A stretch of 64,000 nucleotides of DNA. Source: Jiangella alkaliphila (GTDB lineage Bacteria; Actinomycetota; Actinomycetes; Jiangellales; Jiangellaceae). The DNA lies in assembly GCF_900105925.1 (NCBI RefSeq), contig NZ_LT629791.1, positions 3,931,001 to 3,995,000 on the forward strand, read 5' to 3'. The notes under the pieces are model-generated. The model made no database searches. It was given only the letters and a program-made list of their open reading frames with translations, and was not told the DNA's origin. Below, piece by piece: positions 41,848 through 50,135 of the stretch (the first letter of the stretch is position 1; the number at the start of each line of letters is the position of its first letter). A program made the position numbers and the translations under genes.

Positions 41848-42015
41848 GTGAACCACAGTGACAGGGACGAGCGCACCGTGTTGGCCAGGCTTCGACAGCT
41901 GCGTCAGCACACCGAGGTCATCGGCCAGATCCTGAGGGATCTGTGGCCAGTGATCGCGGGAGCGTTCTCCATCTTGGGTGTCGCCTTGCACCAGTTCGTC
42001 ACGCTGCTGAGGTAG
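41848..42015 (+). CDS. small single-pass membrane protein, function unknown
   Basis: 55 residues. The first 30 are charged and helical (NHSDRDERTVLARLRQLRQHTEVIGQI) and the last 20 form one hydrophobic helix (WPVIAGAFSILGVALHQFV). AGAGAGGA precedes the GTG at 41848 at a normal distance; an ATG six bases earlier is possible but would sit on the ribosome-binding site. A promoter-like pair lies upstream and a strong terminator follows 22 bases downstream, so it appears to be its own transcription unit. I do not recognise the family. Confidence 0.6.
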   Translation: MNHSDRDERTVLARLRQLRQHTEVIGQILRDLWPVIAGAFSILGVALHQFVTLLR

Positions 42016-42037
42016 CCGACGAGCCGCAGGGAGCGAG

Positions 42038-42063
42038 ACGGGGCTGGCGAGAGCCGGCCCCGT
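42038..42063. terminator. two-way terminator hairpin
   Basis: ACGGGGCTGGC (42038-42048) and GCCGGCCCCGT (42053-42063) pair with one wobble and a 4-base loop, between convergent genes ending at 42015 and 42075. Confidence 0.65.
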
Positions 42064-42074
42064 TCGTGCGTGGC

Positions 42075-42815
42075 TCAGCGCCGGACGGCGAGCAGGGAGA
42101 AGGCGTTCGGGAGCCGGCCGCGCCAGGCGGCCGCGTCGACGTCGTCGGGGCGCCAGAACGGGTCAGGGTACTCGGCGAGGTGGCGCAGCTGCAGCCCGGC
42201 CTCGACCACCGCGGTGACGATCTGGCCGAGCGTCGCCTGACGTTCCACCGCGCCGCGGGCGGGGAAGGTGTCGTTGACGTGGCTGGGCTCGAAGTAGCCG
42301 CGGTCGGGCCGGATCCGCGGCTCGTCCGCGTCCCACGCCCACAGCGGCACGGCCGGGTGCGCCTCGTAGACGAACAGCGACCCGCCCGGACGCAGCAGGC
42401 GGGCGACGTCGGGGGCCCAGGCGCGCAGGTCGGGCAGCCAGATCAGCGCGCCCTTGCCGGTGTAGACGAGGTCGGCGCACTCGTCGCGCAGCGGCGCGCC
42501 CGGCAGCTCACCGACGACGTACCGGCAGGGCAGGCCCAGCTCGACGGCTCGCCGCTGCGCCGCCGCGACGGCGACCGTGCTGAAGTCCACCGCGACGACG
42601 GACCGTGCGCCGGCCCGCACCAGCGCGGCGTCGTCGACGCCCTGGCCGCTCTGCAGGTGCACGACCTCCGGCGAGGTCGCCAGCACCGGCCCGAGCAGCT
42701 CGAGCTCGGCCGGCAGCAGGGTCGCCGTGCGCGCCTCGGCCAGCAGCTCGTCGTACTCGCGGACATGCTTGAGTGACGCGTCGTCCCACGCCGCGCGGTT
42801 ACTCTCCACGATCAC
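42075..42815 (-). CDS. class I SAM-dependent methyltransferase
   Basis: 246 residues. Motif I region VVHLQSGQGVDDAALVRAGARSVVAVDFSTVAVAAAQRR, ADLVYTGKGALIWLPDLRAWAPDVARLLRPGGSLFVYEAHP is the motif II-III region. The glycine-rich loop reads QSGQGVD instead of the usual GxGxG, so cofactor binding is slightly atypical. Substrate unknown. It starts with GTG at 42815 inside the end of the MmcQ/YjbR gene (17-base overlap), indicating coupled translation. Confidence 0.82.
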   Translation of the reverse strand: MIVESNRAAWDDASLKHVREYDELLAEARTATLLPAELELLGPVLATSPEVVHLQSGQGVDDAALVRAGARSVVAVDFSTVAVAAAQRRAVELGLPCRYVVGELPGAPLRDECADLVYTGKGALIWLPDLRAWAPDVARLLRPGGSLFVYEAHPAVPLWAWDADEPRIRPDRGYFEPSHVNDTFPARGAVERQATLGQIVTAVVEAGLQLRHLAEYPDPFWRPDDVDAAAWRGRLPNAFSLLAVRR

Positions 42816-43221
42816 GCAGCCAGGTAGCAGCCCGGGTCTTCGAGGCGCGCGACAGCCAGGCGTCCTGGACCTGCTCGGCCAGCTCGGCGCGGGTCAGCTC
42901 CCCCAGCCGGCCGGCCCGCACCAGCACCGACCGGTGCCCGGCGAAGTGCGGCGTGGTGAAGTACGGCGTGCTCGGGTCCTGCACCAGCGCCTCCTTCTCC
43001 GCGTCGGACTCCACCCACAGCACGATCACGTCCTCGTACCGCTCACCCGTCTCCGGGTCGACGGCGTCCGGGCGCGGGTTGCGGAAGAACACGAACGACT
43101 TGCCGCCGACCTGGTAGACCGGCTTGTGCTCGGTGCCGGGGTAGACGGTGACGTGCGGCATCGCCAGCGCCAGCTCGTGCACGTCGGCGACCGTCGCCGG
43201 CCGCCCGCCGTCGTCCACCAT
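42799..43221 (-). CDS. MmcQ/YjbR family protein
   Basis: 140 residues: VHELALAMPHVTVYPGTEHKPVYQVGGKSFVFF and YFTTPHFAGHRSVLVRAG are typical of the MmcQ/YjbR (CyaY-like) fold, often annotated as DNA-binding although no function is firmly known. The ATG at 43221 is seven bases after TAGGCT on the minus strand, so the message is probably leaderless; an in-frame ATG at 43251 would lie upstream of that promoter. It overlaps the methyltransferase gene downstream. Confidence 0.85.
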   Translation of the reverse strand: MVDDGGRPATVADVHELALAMPHVTVYPGTEHKPVYQVGGKSFVFFRNPRPDAVDPETGERYEDVIVLWVESDAEKEALVQDPSTPYFTTPHFAGHRSVLVRAGRLGELTRAELAEQVQDAWLSRASKTRAATWLRDRGE

Positions 43222-43228
43222 GGATGGC

Positions 43229-43234
43229 AGCCTA
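43229..43234 (-). promoter_or_regulatory. -10 box (TAGGCT) of leaderless MmcQ/YjbR gene
   Basis: Minus-strand TAGGCT lies seven bases before the ATG at 43221. The divergent small gene at 43250 starts 15 bases away. Confidence 0.45.
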
Positions 43235-43249
43235 GTGCGAGGAGGATCC

Positions 43250-43534
43250 ATGGCAGTGGGACGAGCGGCCAGGCGCGCGGCCCGGGCGCCGGCGGTCGAG
43301 CGGGTGATGGGCCCGGCTCAGGTGGACGTCGCGCTGGACCTGCTGGAGCTGACGGAGCTGGCCTGGCACGACTGCTACGGCGAGCTCACGCCGTCGGACC
43401 AGGTGGTCGACGACATGCTGGTCTGTTCCCGCGGCGAGCTCGCCGGACTGGTCCGCGCCGCCCGGCTGGGGACGACGGACTGGCGCGACCTGCGGATGGA
43501 GGCCGACGCGATCCGAGCCGAAGCCGCCGGCTGA
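43250..43534 (+). CDS. conserved hypothetical protein (94 aa)
   Basis: 94 residues, a basic N-terminus (AVGRAARRAARAPAVERVM) followed by an acidic helical part, VDVALDLLELTELAWHDCYGELTPSDQVVDDMLVCSRGELAGLV. A perfect GGAGG precedes the ATG. No signal peptide or membrane helix. Codon use is like its neighbours, so I take it as real. I do not recognise a domain. It is divergent from the MmcQ/YjbR gene and followed by a palindrome. Confidence 0.7.
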   Translation: MAVGRAARRAARAPAVERVMGPAQVDVALDLLELTELAWHDCYGELTPSDQVVDDMLVCSRGELAGLVRAARLGTTDWRDLRMEADAIRAEAAG

Positions 43535-43545
43535 CGCACGCAGCT

Positions 43546-43605
43546 CCCATGATCATCAACCTTTTGCGCTGCCAGGACAGCACTCATTAGGTTGATGATC
43601 ATGGG
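43546..43605. repeat. intergenic palindrome (17-bp arms, 26-base loop)
   Basis: Arms 43546-43562 and 43589-43605 are perfect complements; the outer ends read CCCATGATCATCAACC and GGTTGATGATCATGGG. The loop contains a second small hairpin (GCTG...CAGC). The GATCATGG core is shared with the palindrome at 16369-16429. It starts 12 bases after the stop of the 94-aa gene. Confidence 0.75.
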
Positions 43606-43621
43606 GCGCCTGCACCCGGGC

Positions 43622-43627
43622 GTAGGG
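43622..43627 (+). promoter_or_regulatory. -10 box (TAGGGT) upstream of 76-aa gene
   Basis: TAGGGT lies 42 bases before the ATG at 43670, giving a leader of about 35 bases with GAGGAG as ribosome-binding site. Confidence 0.4.
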
Positions 43628-43669
43628 TGGAGATGCGGAGCAATTCAGGCTCCCGGCCGAGGAGCACTC

Positions 43670-43900
43670 ATGGTCGGCTCGACGACAGCGGTCCTGCGGA
43701 TCAGGTTCGTCGGCGGAGCGCAGATGGACGTCACCATCGACGAGGTCGACGTCAGCGAGGACGAGGTCGTCGACCGCGCCATCGCGGCGCTCTCGCAGGA
43801 CTCCGGCGTGCTCCGCGCCCGGCACGGCGACCGGCTCGTGGTGGTGTTCGCCCGAGGTGTGGCCGCCGTCGAGATCGCGCCGCGGGGCGCCGTCCTCTGA
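43670..43900 (+). CDS. small hypothetical protein (76 aa)
   Basis: 76 residues, acidic and probably beta-rich: VLRIRFVGGAQMDVTIDEVDVSEDEVVDRAIAALSQDSGVLRARHGDRLVVVFARGVAAVEI. GAGGAG precedes the ATG and a -10 box lies upstream, so it is a credible gene. No known domain recognised. It converges on the secreted protein gene at 43908 with seven bases between stops. Confidence 0.65.
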   Translation: MVGSTTAVLRIRFVGGAQMDVTIDEVDVSEDEVVDRAIAALSQDSGVLRARHGDRLVVVFARGVAAVEIAPRGAVL

Positions 43901-43907
43901 CTTCGCC

Positions 43908-45914
43908 TCAGCCCACGACCGCGAAGCCGCCCGGGCGCAGGGTGATCGACGTCGGCGCGGTTATCTCACGCGAGGACTGGAGGCGCCCGGACCCGTCGTA
44001 CACGCGCACCGTCCCCGGGCCCTCGACGGACACCCGACGGGGCGACGACGCGGCCGAGTGCAGCAGCTCCGCCCCCGCACCGTCCGCTCCGGCCAGCGTC
44101 AAGCGGGAGATCTCGGGCCGGACGAGCAGCGCGTCCAGCTCCACCACGCCGCGCGACGCCGCCACCGACACGGACGAGGCACCCGCCGGCACGACACGGT
44201 TCAGCGGCAACGGCAGCAGCGCACCCGGGACCGCCGTCAGTCCCTGCGGACCCACGCCGTGCCGCAGCGTTCCCAGCGCCCGGCCGTCAGCCACGGTCCA
44301 CGACGTTCGCGCCGCCGTCGCGGAACCCGCCAGCGGCAACCACGACACTGGCTCCACCAGCCGCGGTGCCTCCGCCGCCCCGAGTGAGAACGTCGCGGTC
44401 TGACCGGCCGACAGCGACAGCAGCGACCCGCTCCACAGCGACTCGCCGGTCCACGCGGCCGTTGGCGCCCGCACCGTCCCGGTCGTCGACGTCGCCGCCT
44501 CGGCCTCGACCAGCCGCAGCCCGTCCCGGCCGGTGACCGAGGTCAGCCCGGCCGCCCGCTCCCGCACGTCGGTGTGAGCGTCCAGCGCGAGCATCGACAG
44601 CTGCCCGTGGATCGTGCTCTCCGCGCCGCTGTTCCGGTTGATCGCCCCGTCCGCCGCGACGCCGTCGAACGTCACGCCGGTCGCCGGGTCGTACATCGGC
44701 TCGCCGGCCGGGTTGGCGCCGAAGTACCACGCCGCCGTCAGCGCCGCCAGGTCGTCGAACGCCGGCCGGTCCGCCGCAGCGCCGACGGCCAGCAGCGACT
44801 GCAGCCGCGAGTCGACGCCGTAGGCGATCTGCACCCGTTCGGTCGGCGTGGGCAGCCAGCCGTTGTCGGCCCCGCCGCCCGTCAGCAGCACCGGCACGAA
44901 CCGGGCGGAGTCGACGACGGCCGGACGCAGCAGCGACGGCGCGTCCAGGGCGACGGACGCCGCGGCCAGCGACGCCGGCATCTGCGACCCCCACGCGTGC
45001 CACATCGACCGCGACTGCGCCCACGGCAGGATCGCGCCGTACGGCCACGCGTCCGGGTCGCCGCCGCCCATCGCCGCGACGCCCTCGGCCAGCTTGCGCA
45101 GCGTCTCGGCGGCACCGGAATCCGACGGCGCGGCGCCGACGTACGCCGACAGCCCGAGCACCGCCTCGGCCGTCGCGTCGGCGCCGTCGACGATCAGCCA
45201 CGACGGCACCCGCAGCCCGTCGGCCACGGTGTACTCGCCGTACGACGACAGCACCTGCCGGTCGACGGCGTCGACGGCCAGCCGGAGCCGCTCCTGCAGG
45301 AAGGCGGCGAACGACGGGTCCTCCGACGCGAACGCCGCGTACCCCTCACCGAACGCCCAGATCGTCCGCGCCAGCCAGTAGCTCGGCCCGGAGTCCGACG
45401 GGTCGGGCAGCTCCACCGGCTCCGCGCTCGGGTTCAGCGTGCCGTCGGGCTGGATCCACAGCACGACGTTGCCGGCGTTCGGCCCGCTGGACGTCTGCAG
45501 GTAGGCCAGCGAACGCAGCAGCTCGTACGCGTGCTCGCGGCTGGCCGGCGACCCGGTCTGCTGCCAATGACGCAGGTAGACGACGGCCGCGCGGGACACG
45601 TCGTCGGCGTTGTAGGCGCCCTGCGACCAGTGCCCCGTCGCCGGGTCCAGCGACCCGCCGCCGATCCGCTCGAACGCCCCGCCCGGCCGCGCGTCGGCGT
45701 AGGTCCACGGGAACGTCAGCGCCGGCTCCTCGGCCAGCCGGTACGTCGTGTGCCCCGGCTCGCCGGCAGGGGACGCCTGGTCGAGCAGGAAGTCCAGGTG
45801 CGCGGTGTTGGCCAGGGTGCCGGCGGGGTCGGCCTGCGGCGCCGCCGTGGCGACCAGGCCGCTCGAGCCCAGCACCAGTGCGGCCAGGGCCGCCGTCCAC
45901 GAGATCCGCCTCAT
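43908..45914 (-). CDS. secreted protein of unknown family, probable glycan-active enzyme
   Basis: 668 residues. A Sec signal peptide (RRISWTAALAALVLGSSGLVATAAPQA) is followed by a long helical region to about residue 420 with repeated Trp/Tyr-rich helices (WSQGAYNADDVSRAAVVYLRHWQQ, YWLARTIWAFGEGYAAF, WLPTPTERVQIAYGVDSR, FGANPAGEPMYDPATGVTFDG), which suggests an alpha/alpha-barrel glycosidase or lyase. The C-terminal 230 residues are beta-rich and start LVEAEAATSTTGTV, as carbohydrate-binding modules of family 6/35 do. It is the last gene of the GH130 operon. Catalytic residues cannot be assigned. Confidence 0.75.
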   Translation of the reverse strand: MRRISWTAALAALVLGSSGLVATAAPQADPAGTLANTAHLDFLLDQASPAGEPGHTTYRLAEEPALTFPWTYADARPGGAFERIGGGSLDPATGHWSQGAYNADDVSRAAVVYLRHWQQTGSPASREHAYELLRSLAYLQTSSGPNAGNVVLWIQPDGTLNPSAEPVELPDPSDSGPSYWLARTIWAFGEGYAAFASEDPSFAAFLQERLRLAVDAVDRQVLSSYGEYTVADGLRVPSWLIVDGADATAEAVLGLSAYVGAAPSDSGAAETLRKLAEGVAAMGGGDPDAWPYGAILPWAQSRSMWHAWGSQMPASLAAASVALDAPSLLRPAVVDSARFVPVLLTGGGADNGWLPTPTERVQIAYGVDSRLQSLLAVGAAADRPAFDDLAALTAAWYFGANPAGEPMYDPATGVTFDGVAADGAINRNSGAESTIHGQLSMLALDAHTDVRERAAGLTSVTGRDGLRLVEAEAATSTTGTVRAPTAAWTGESLWSGSLLSLSAGQTATFSLGAAEAPRLVEPVSWLPLAGSATAARTSWTVADGRALGTLRHGVGPQGLTAVPGALLPLPLNRVVPAGASSVSVAASRGVVELDALLVRPEISRLTLAGADGAGAELLHSAASSPRRVSVEGPGTVRVYDGSGRLQSSREITAPTSITLRPGGFAVVG

Positions 45915-45927
45915 CGCGGCTCTCCCT

Positions 45928-47007
45928 TCACGTCAGAGGGTCGGTGCGGTCCAGCCGGGCGACGCCGATCTTGCTGTCGGCCATGCCGTAGAAGACGTAG
46001 TGCGCGCCGCCGATCTCCTCGATCGCGGTCGGGAAGACGACGTTCGGGACGATGCCGCTGCGCTCGTCGTCCGTCTCCGGCGCGAGCAGCGGTGACGGGG
46101 TCCGCGCGAGCACGACGGACGGGTCGTCGGCGTCGAGCAGCAGTGCGCCGGCGGCGTAGTTGACCCGTTGCTGCTGGTCGACGCCCGACGCGAGCACGCC
46201 GGTGACGCCGTGGTGCAGCAGCAGCCAGCCCTCGGGGACGCGCAGCGGCGCCGGCCCGCCGCCGATCTTCAGCTCCTCGAACGCGTACTTGGGGCCGGCG
46301 AGGAACCGGTGCTCGCGCCAGTGCACGAGCTCGCGGACGTCCTCCAGCACCGACGCCAGCGGGACGTAGGAGATCCAGATGCTGTGCCGCTCGTCGGTGA
46401 TGCCGCGCGGCAGCACGACGCCCTGACCGGGGCGGATCTCGCCGAGGTCCCACATCGGCCGGTGCAGCACGGCCAGGCTCTCGACCCCGGCCGGCGACAC
46501 GACCGGCGTCGGGAAGAACACGGTGTCCTTGTTGTGGAACAGGTTGAGGTCGACGTCGAGGTCGTCGTCGTAGGCGAACAGCGCCGGGCCGAGCCGCCGC
46601 CACGACCGCAGGTCGCCCGACACCGCCAGCGCCGTCCGCGGCCCCAGCGCCCCATAGGCGACGTACGTCATGACGTGCAGCCCGAGCGCCGGGACGAACG
46701 TCACCCGCGGGTCCTCGACGCCGCCGTGCGACGCGCCGCGCTCCCAGGCGCGGTCCGGCTCGAGCACGACGCCGGACCGCTCGACGCCGACCGGCACGCC
46801 GTCGTCGGAGATCAGCAGGCGGGCGAGGCCGACGCGCGACACGTTGCCGGCCGCGACCAGCCGGGGGAGCAGGTACAGGACGCCGTCGGGATCGCGTCCG
46901 GACGCCGGGTTGAGCACCCCCTCGGCCTCGAGCGGGTTGCCGTCCTCGGGCGTCATGACGACACCCAGCCGGGTCAGCGTGTAGGGGATCAAGGTGGAGA
47001 CGGGCAT
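45928..47007 (-). CDS. GH130-family mannoside phosphorylase/hydrolase
   Basis: 359 residues of a five-bladed beta-propeller. Family GH130 blocks: GVLNPASGRDPDGVLYLLPRL, GGVEDPRVTFVPALGLHVMTYVAYGALGPR, FHNKDTVFFPTPV, RHSIWISYV, GWLLLHHGV and GIVPNVVFPTAIEEIGGAHYVFYGMADSKIGVA. GH130 enzymes phosphorolyse or hydrolyse beta-mannosides (beta-1,2 or beta-1,4 mannose) in the cytoplasm. No signal peptide, which fits intracellular use of imported oligosaccharides. It lies two bases downstream of a sugar ABC permease gene. Confidence 0.88.
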   Translation of the reverse strand: MPVSTLIPYTLTRLGVVMTPEDGNPLEAEGVLNPASGRDPDGVLYLLPRLVAAGNVSRVGLARLLISDDGVPVGVERSGVVLEPDRAWERGASHGGVEDPRVTFVPALGLHVMTYVAYGALGPRTALAVSGDLRSWRRLGPALFAYDDDLDVDLNLFHNKDTVFFPTPVVSPAGVESLAVLHRPMWDLGEIRPGQGVVLPRGITDERHSIWISYVPLASVLEDVRELVHWREHRFLAGPKYAFEELKIGGGPAPLRVPEGWLLLHHGVTGVLASGVDQQQRVNYAAGALLLDADDPSVVLARTPSPLLAPETDDERSGIVPNVVFPTAIEEIGGAHYVFYGMADSKIGVARLDRTDPLT

Positions 47008-47009
47008 GC

Positions 47010-47840
47010 CTAGCCTTTCACTCCGGAGCCGACGTTCGTGGATCGGAAGTAGCGCTGGAAGACGATGAACAGGACGACGGCGGGAGCCGCGAGGACGACG
47101 GCGCCGGCCAGCACCGCGCCGAACGGGTTGGCCGCCGACGCCTGGATGTTGCTGATGTAGTTGGCCAGCGACACCGCCAGCGGCTGCATCGACTGCTCCT
47201 TGGTGATGAGGAACGGCCACAGGAACTCGTTCCACGGCCCGATGAACGTAACCAGCACGACGGTCAGCACCACCGGGCGGACCAGCGGCAGCGCGACGCT
47301 CCACAGCGTGCGCAGATCGCCCGCTCCGTCCACAGCCGCCGCGTCGAACAGCTCGCGGGGGAGTTGCAGGAAGTACTGCCGGAACACGATCACCGCCGTC
47401 GAGTTGATCGCGAACGGCAGGATCATCCCGAGGTAGCTGTCGGCCAGCCCGTAGTCGCGGGCGATCAGCACGTACAGCGGGATCATCAGCAGCTGGAACG
47501 GCACCACCTGCACCAGCAGCGCCAGCGCGAACGTGGCGCCGCGGCCGCGCCACTGCAGCACCGCCAGCGCGTACCCGGCCAGCACGCCGAACACCACCGT
47601 CCCGAGGATGACCCCGCCGGTGAAGATGCCGGAGTTCACCAGCCCCTGCACCAGGTCGATGCGCCCGTCGATGTCGGCGTAGTTGTCCAGCGTCAGGTTC
47701 GACGGGTCCGGGAACGCGCCCGACGGCGTCGGGTCGGGCGACTCCTGCAGCGAGCCGACCACCATGTAGAAGGGGAACAGGAACGCCAGCGCCCCGACGC
47801 CGAGCACGAGGTAGCGCAGCACAGACACACCGCGGTTCAC
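47010..47840 (-). CDS. sugar ABC transporter permease (MalG type)
   Basis: 276 residues with six membrane helices and the coupling motif ELFDAAAVDGAGDLRTLWSVALP. FPFYMVVGSLQESPDP at the N-terminus is typical of MalG/CUT1 permeases. The GTG at 47840 overlaps the previous permease stop by four bases. Probably imports mannose-containing oligosaccharides with the neighbouring genes; the ATPase (an MsiK/UgpC-like shared subunit) is not encoded here. Confidence 0.9.
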   Translation of the reverse strand: MNRGVSVLRYLVLGVGALAFLFPFYMVVGSLQESPDPTPSGAFPDPSNLTLDNYADIDGRIDLVQGLVNSGIFTGGVILGTVVFGVLAGYALAVLQWRGRGATFALALLVQVVPFQLLMIPLYVLIARDYGLADSYLGMILPFAINSTAVIVFRQYFLQLPRELFDAAAVDGAGDLRTLWSVALPLVRPVVLTVVLVTFIGPWNEFLWPFLITKEQSMQPLAVSLANYISNIQASAANPFGAVLAGAVVLAAPAVVLFIVFQRYFRSTNVGSGVKG

Positions 47841-48790
47841 GACTCACCACCCCCGACGAAGCGCCGCTGCAGCCAGGCGACCAGCAGCACCAGCAGCACG
47901 AGGATGACGCCGATGGCCGCGGCCACGCCGGGCGTGCCCTGCTCGATGCCGCGCTGGTACATGATCAGCACCGGCGACGCCGACGCGCCGTTCGGCCCGC
48001 CGCCGCCCGTCAGCAGGTACGGCTCGGTGAACAGGTTCGCGCCGATGAGTGTCGACAGCAGCACCACCAGCACCGTCGCCGGCCGCACCGCCGGCACCGT
48101 CACCGACCAGAACGTCCGCAGCCGGCCCGCCCCGTCCGTCGCGGCGGCCTCGTACAGCTCGCGCGGGACGTTCTGCAGCGCCGCCAGGTACAGCAGGATG
48201 TAGAAGCCCAGTTGCTTCCAGGTGACGAAGAACGCGATCGACGGCATCGCCCAGAACGAGTTGATCAGCCACGGCGGATCCGGCGCCAGCGGCCCGAGCA
48301 CCTCGTTGACCAGCCCGTCGCCGCTGAACAGGAACAGCCAGACGCCCACGATCGCGACGGACGCCGCCACGTACGGGACGAAGAAGCTGACCCGCAGGAA
48401 CAACCGGCCGCGGACCACCTGGTTGAGCAGCGTCGCCAGCACCACCGACAGCAGGACCGTCAGCGGCACGTTGATGATCAGGAAGATCCCGATGTTGACG
48501 AACGAGCGGCGCACGTCCGGGTCGGAGAGGACGTCCGTGTAGTTGTCCAGCCCGACGAACGGCCGGTCGACGTCGGCGCCGGGCGCGGCGAAGAAGTAGT
48601 CGTGGAACGAGATCCACACCGCGAAGCCCAGCGGGAACGCGAACACCACTGCGATGAACACGAGGTACGGCGCGCTGAACAGCAGCCCGGCCGGGTTCTT
48701 GCCGAGGATGCCGCGGCGGCGCGCCCGGCGCCGGGCGGGCGACGGCGCTGCGTCGCCCGCCTCACGGGCACCCGTGTCGACGACCGTCAT
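47837..48790 (-). CDS. sugar ABC transporter permease (MalF type)
   Basis: 317 residues. A basic 30-residue N-terminus (RRRARRRG) precedes six helices beginning LLFSAPYLVFIAVVFAFPLGFAVWISFHDYF; the coupling loop is ELYEAAATDGAGRLRTFWSVTVP and NLFTEPYLLTGGGGP is a family motif. It pairs with the downstream permease. It begins 14 bases after the binding-protein gene. Confidence 0.9.
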   Translation of the reverse strand: MTVVDTGAREAGDAAPSPARRRARRRGILGKNPAGLLFSAPYLVFIAVVFAFPLGFAVWISFHDYFFAAPGADVDRPFVGLDNYTDVLSDPDVRRSFVNIGIFLIINVPLTVLLSVVLATLLNQVVRGRLFLRVSFFVPYVAASVAIVGVWLFLFSGDGLVNEVLGPLAPDPPWLINSFWAMPSIAFFVTWKQLGFYILLYLAALQNVPRELYEAAATDGAGRLRTFWSVTVPAVRPATVLVVLLSTLIGANLFTEPYLLTGGGGPNGASASPVLIMYQRGIEQGTPGVAAAIGVILVLLVLLVAWLQRRFVGGGES

Positions 48791-48804
48791 GTCACGGCCG
48801 CCCG

Positions 48805-50106
48805 TCAGGACTGGCCGGCCAGGCCGTCGATCTCGTCGGCGGCGCCCTGCAGCGACTCCTGGAGGTCGCCCTCACCGAAGATCACCGACTGCGACCACGC
48901 GTCGCGCAGCGTCTGCCACACGGCGACGGAGTTCGGGATGTTCGGTACCTCGACGGTGCGGGCGGCCTGGTCGCCGAACGCCTCGTACGTCGGGTTGGCG
49001 GCGAAGTAGTCCGGGTAGGTGCCGGGCAGGTCCTGGCGCATCGGCATCTGGCCGGTCATCTCCAGCAACAGGCCGTCCTGCTCCTCGCTGGTGGCGAACT
49101 TCAGGACGTCCCACGCCGTCGCCTGGTTCTCGCAGGCGGTGTAGAGGCCGATGTTCTTGGCGTCGCTGAACGTGTAGGTCTGGTCGGCGGCGGTCCCGGC
49201 CGACGTCGGCACCGGCACGGCGCCCCAGTCGATGTTCTCGCCGTAGACGCTGATCGCCCACGGGCCGACGATCGCCATCGCCGCCTGGGCGTCGGCGAAC
49301 GAGTCGCCCTGGTAGGTCTCGCGGCTGGCCAGGCCCTCGTCGTACAGCGTCTTCCAGAACTCCGCGACGCTGGTGCCGGCGTCGTCGGCGAACGTCGCCG
49401 CGCCGTCCTCGACCAGCGGCGTGCCGCCCGTCTCGGCCGCGTAGAGCGGGTAGAAGTCGAACCAGTTCTGGAAGAACTCGCTGGTCGGAGCCGGCCAGAT
49501 CGCGCGTGGGGCCGCGCCCGACGAGACGAGCGTGCGGGCGGTCTCGAGGAACTCGTCGTACGTGCCCAGCGGCGGGTTCTCCGGGTCCAGGCCGGCCGCG
49601 GTGAACATCGCCTTGTTGTAGAAGATCATCACCGGGTTCGACTTCCAGGGCAGCTGGAAGTACTCGCCATCGGGGGAGCGGTACTGCTCGGCGATGTCGC
49701 CGCTGCGCTCCTCGACGTAGCTGTCGCCGTCGTCGAAGCTCGACAGCGACACCAGGCCGCCCTGCCGCTCGAAGTCGGGCACCGCGACCGGCGCGGTGTT
49801 GAAGATGAGGCACGGCGCGTTGCCCGCGGTGATTGCGGCGCCGATGACCTCCTCGCTGCTGGCGCCGGCCGGGATCTCCTGCGCCTCGATCTGCTCGTCG
49901 GGGTTCTCGGCGTTCCACGCCTCGACCATCTGCTCGCCCCAGGCGACCTCGGACTCGTTGTTCGAGTACCAGATGGTGATGTCGCCGCGGCCGCCGCTGT
50001 CGCCGTCGCCGCCGGAGGACGTCTCGTCGTCGCCGCCGCACGCGGTGACGACGAACAGGCCGGCCGCGGTCAGCACGGCGGCGGTGACTCGGGTGCGTCG
50101 TTGCAC
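48805..50106 (-). CDS. sugar-binding lipoprotein of ABC transporter
   Basis: 433 residues. Signal peptide with lipobox VVTACGG, Cys at residue 23; a Ser/Gly/Asp-rich linker; then a family 1 extracellular solute-binding protein (ITIWYSNNESEVAWGEQMVEAWNAENPDEQI, NPVMIFYNKAMFTAAGLDPENPP). The GTG at 50106 has AAGGAGA upstream. Captures an oligosaccharide for the two permeases; the GH130 enzyme suggests a mannoside. 29 bases separate it from the lacI-type gene. Confidence 0.9.
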   Translation of the reverse strand: MQRRTRVTAAVLTAAGLFVVTACGGDDETSSGGDGDSGGRGDITIWYSNNESEVAWGEQMVEAWNAENPDEQIEAQEIPAGASSEEVIGAAITAGNAPCLIFNTAPVAVPDFERQGGLVSLSSFDDGDSYVEERSGDIAEQYRSPDGEYFQLPWKSNPVMIFYNKAMFTAAGLDPENPPLGTYDEFLETARTLVSSGAAPRAIWPAPTSEFFQNWFDFYPLYAAETGGTPLVEDGAATFADDAGTSVAEFWKTLYDEGLASRETYQGDSFADAQAAMAIVGPWAISVYGENIDWGAVPVPTSAGTAADQTYTFSDAKNIGLYTACENQATAWDVLKFATSEEQDGLLLEMTGQMPMRQDLPGTYPDYFAANPTYEAFGDQAARTVEVPNIPNSVAVWQTLRDAWSQSVIFGEGDLQESLQGAADEIDGLAGQS

Positions 50107-50135
50107 GGTGTCTCCTTCTGTCGGCCCGGACGGCG

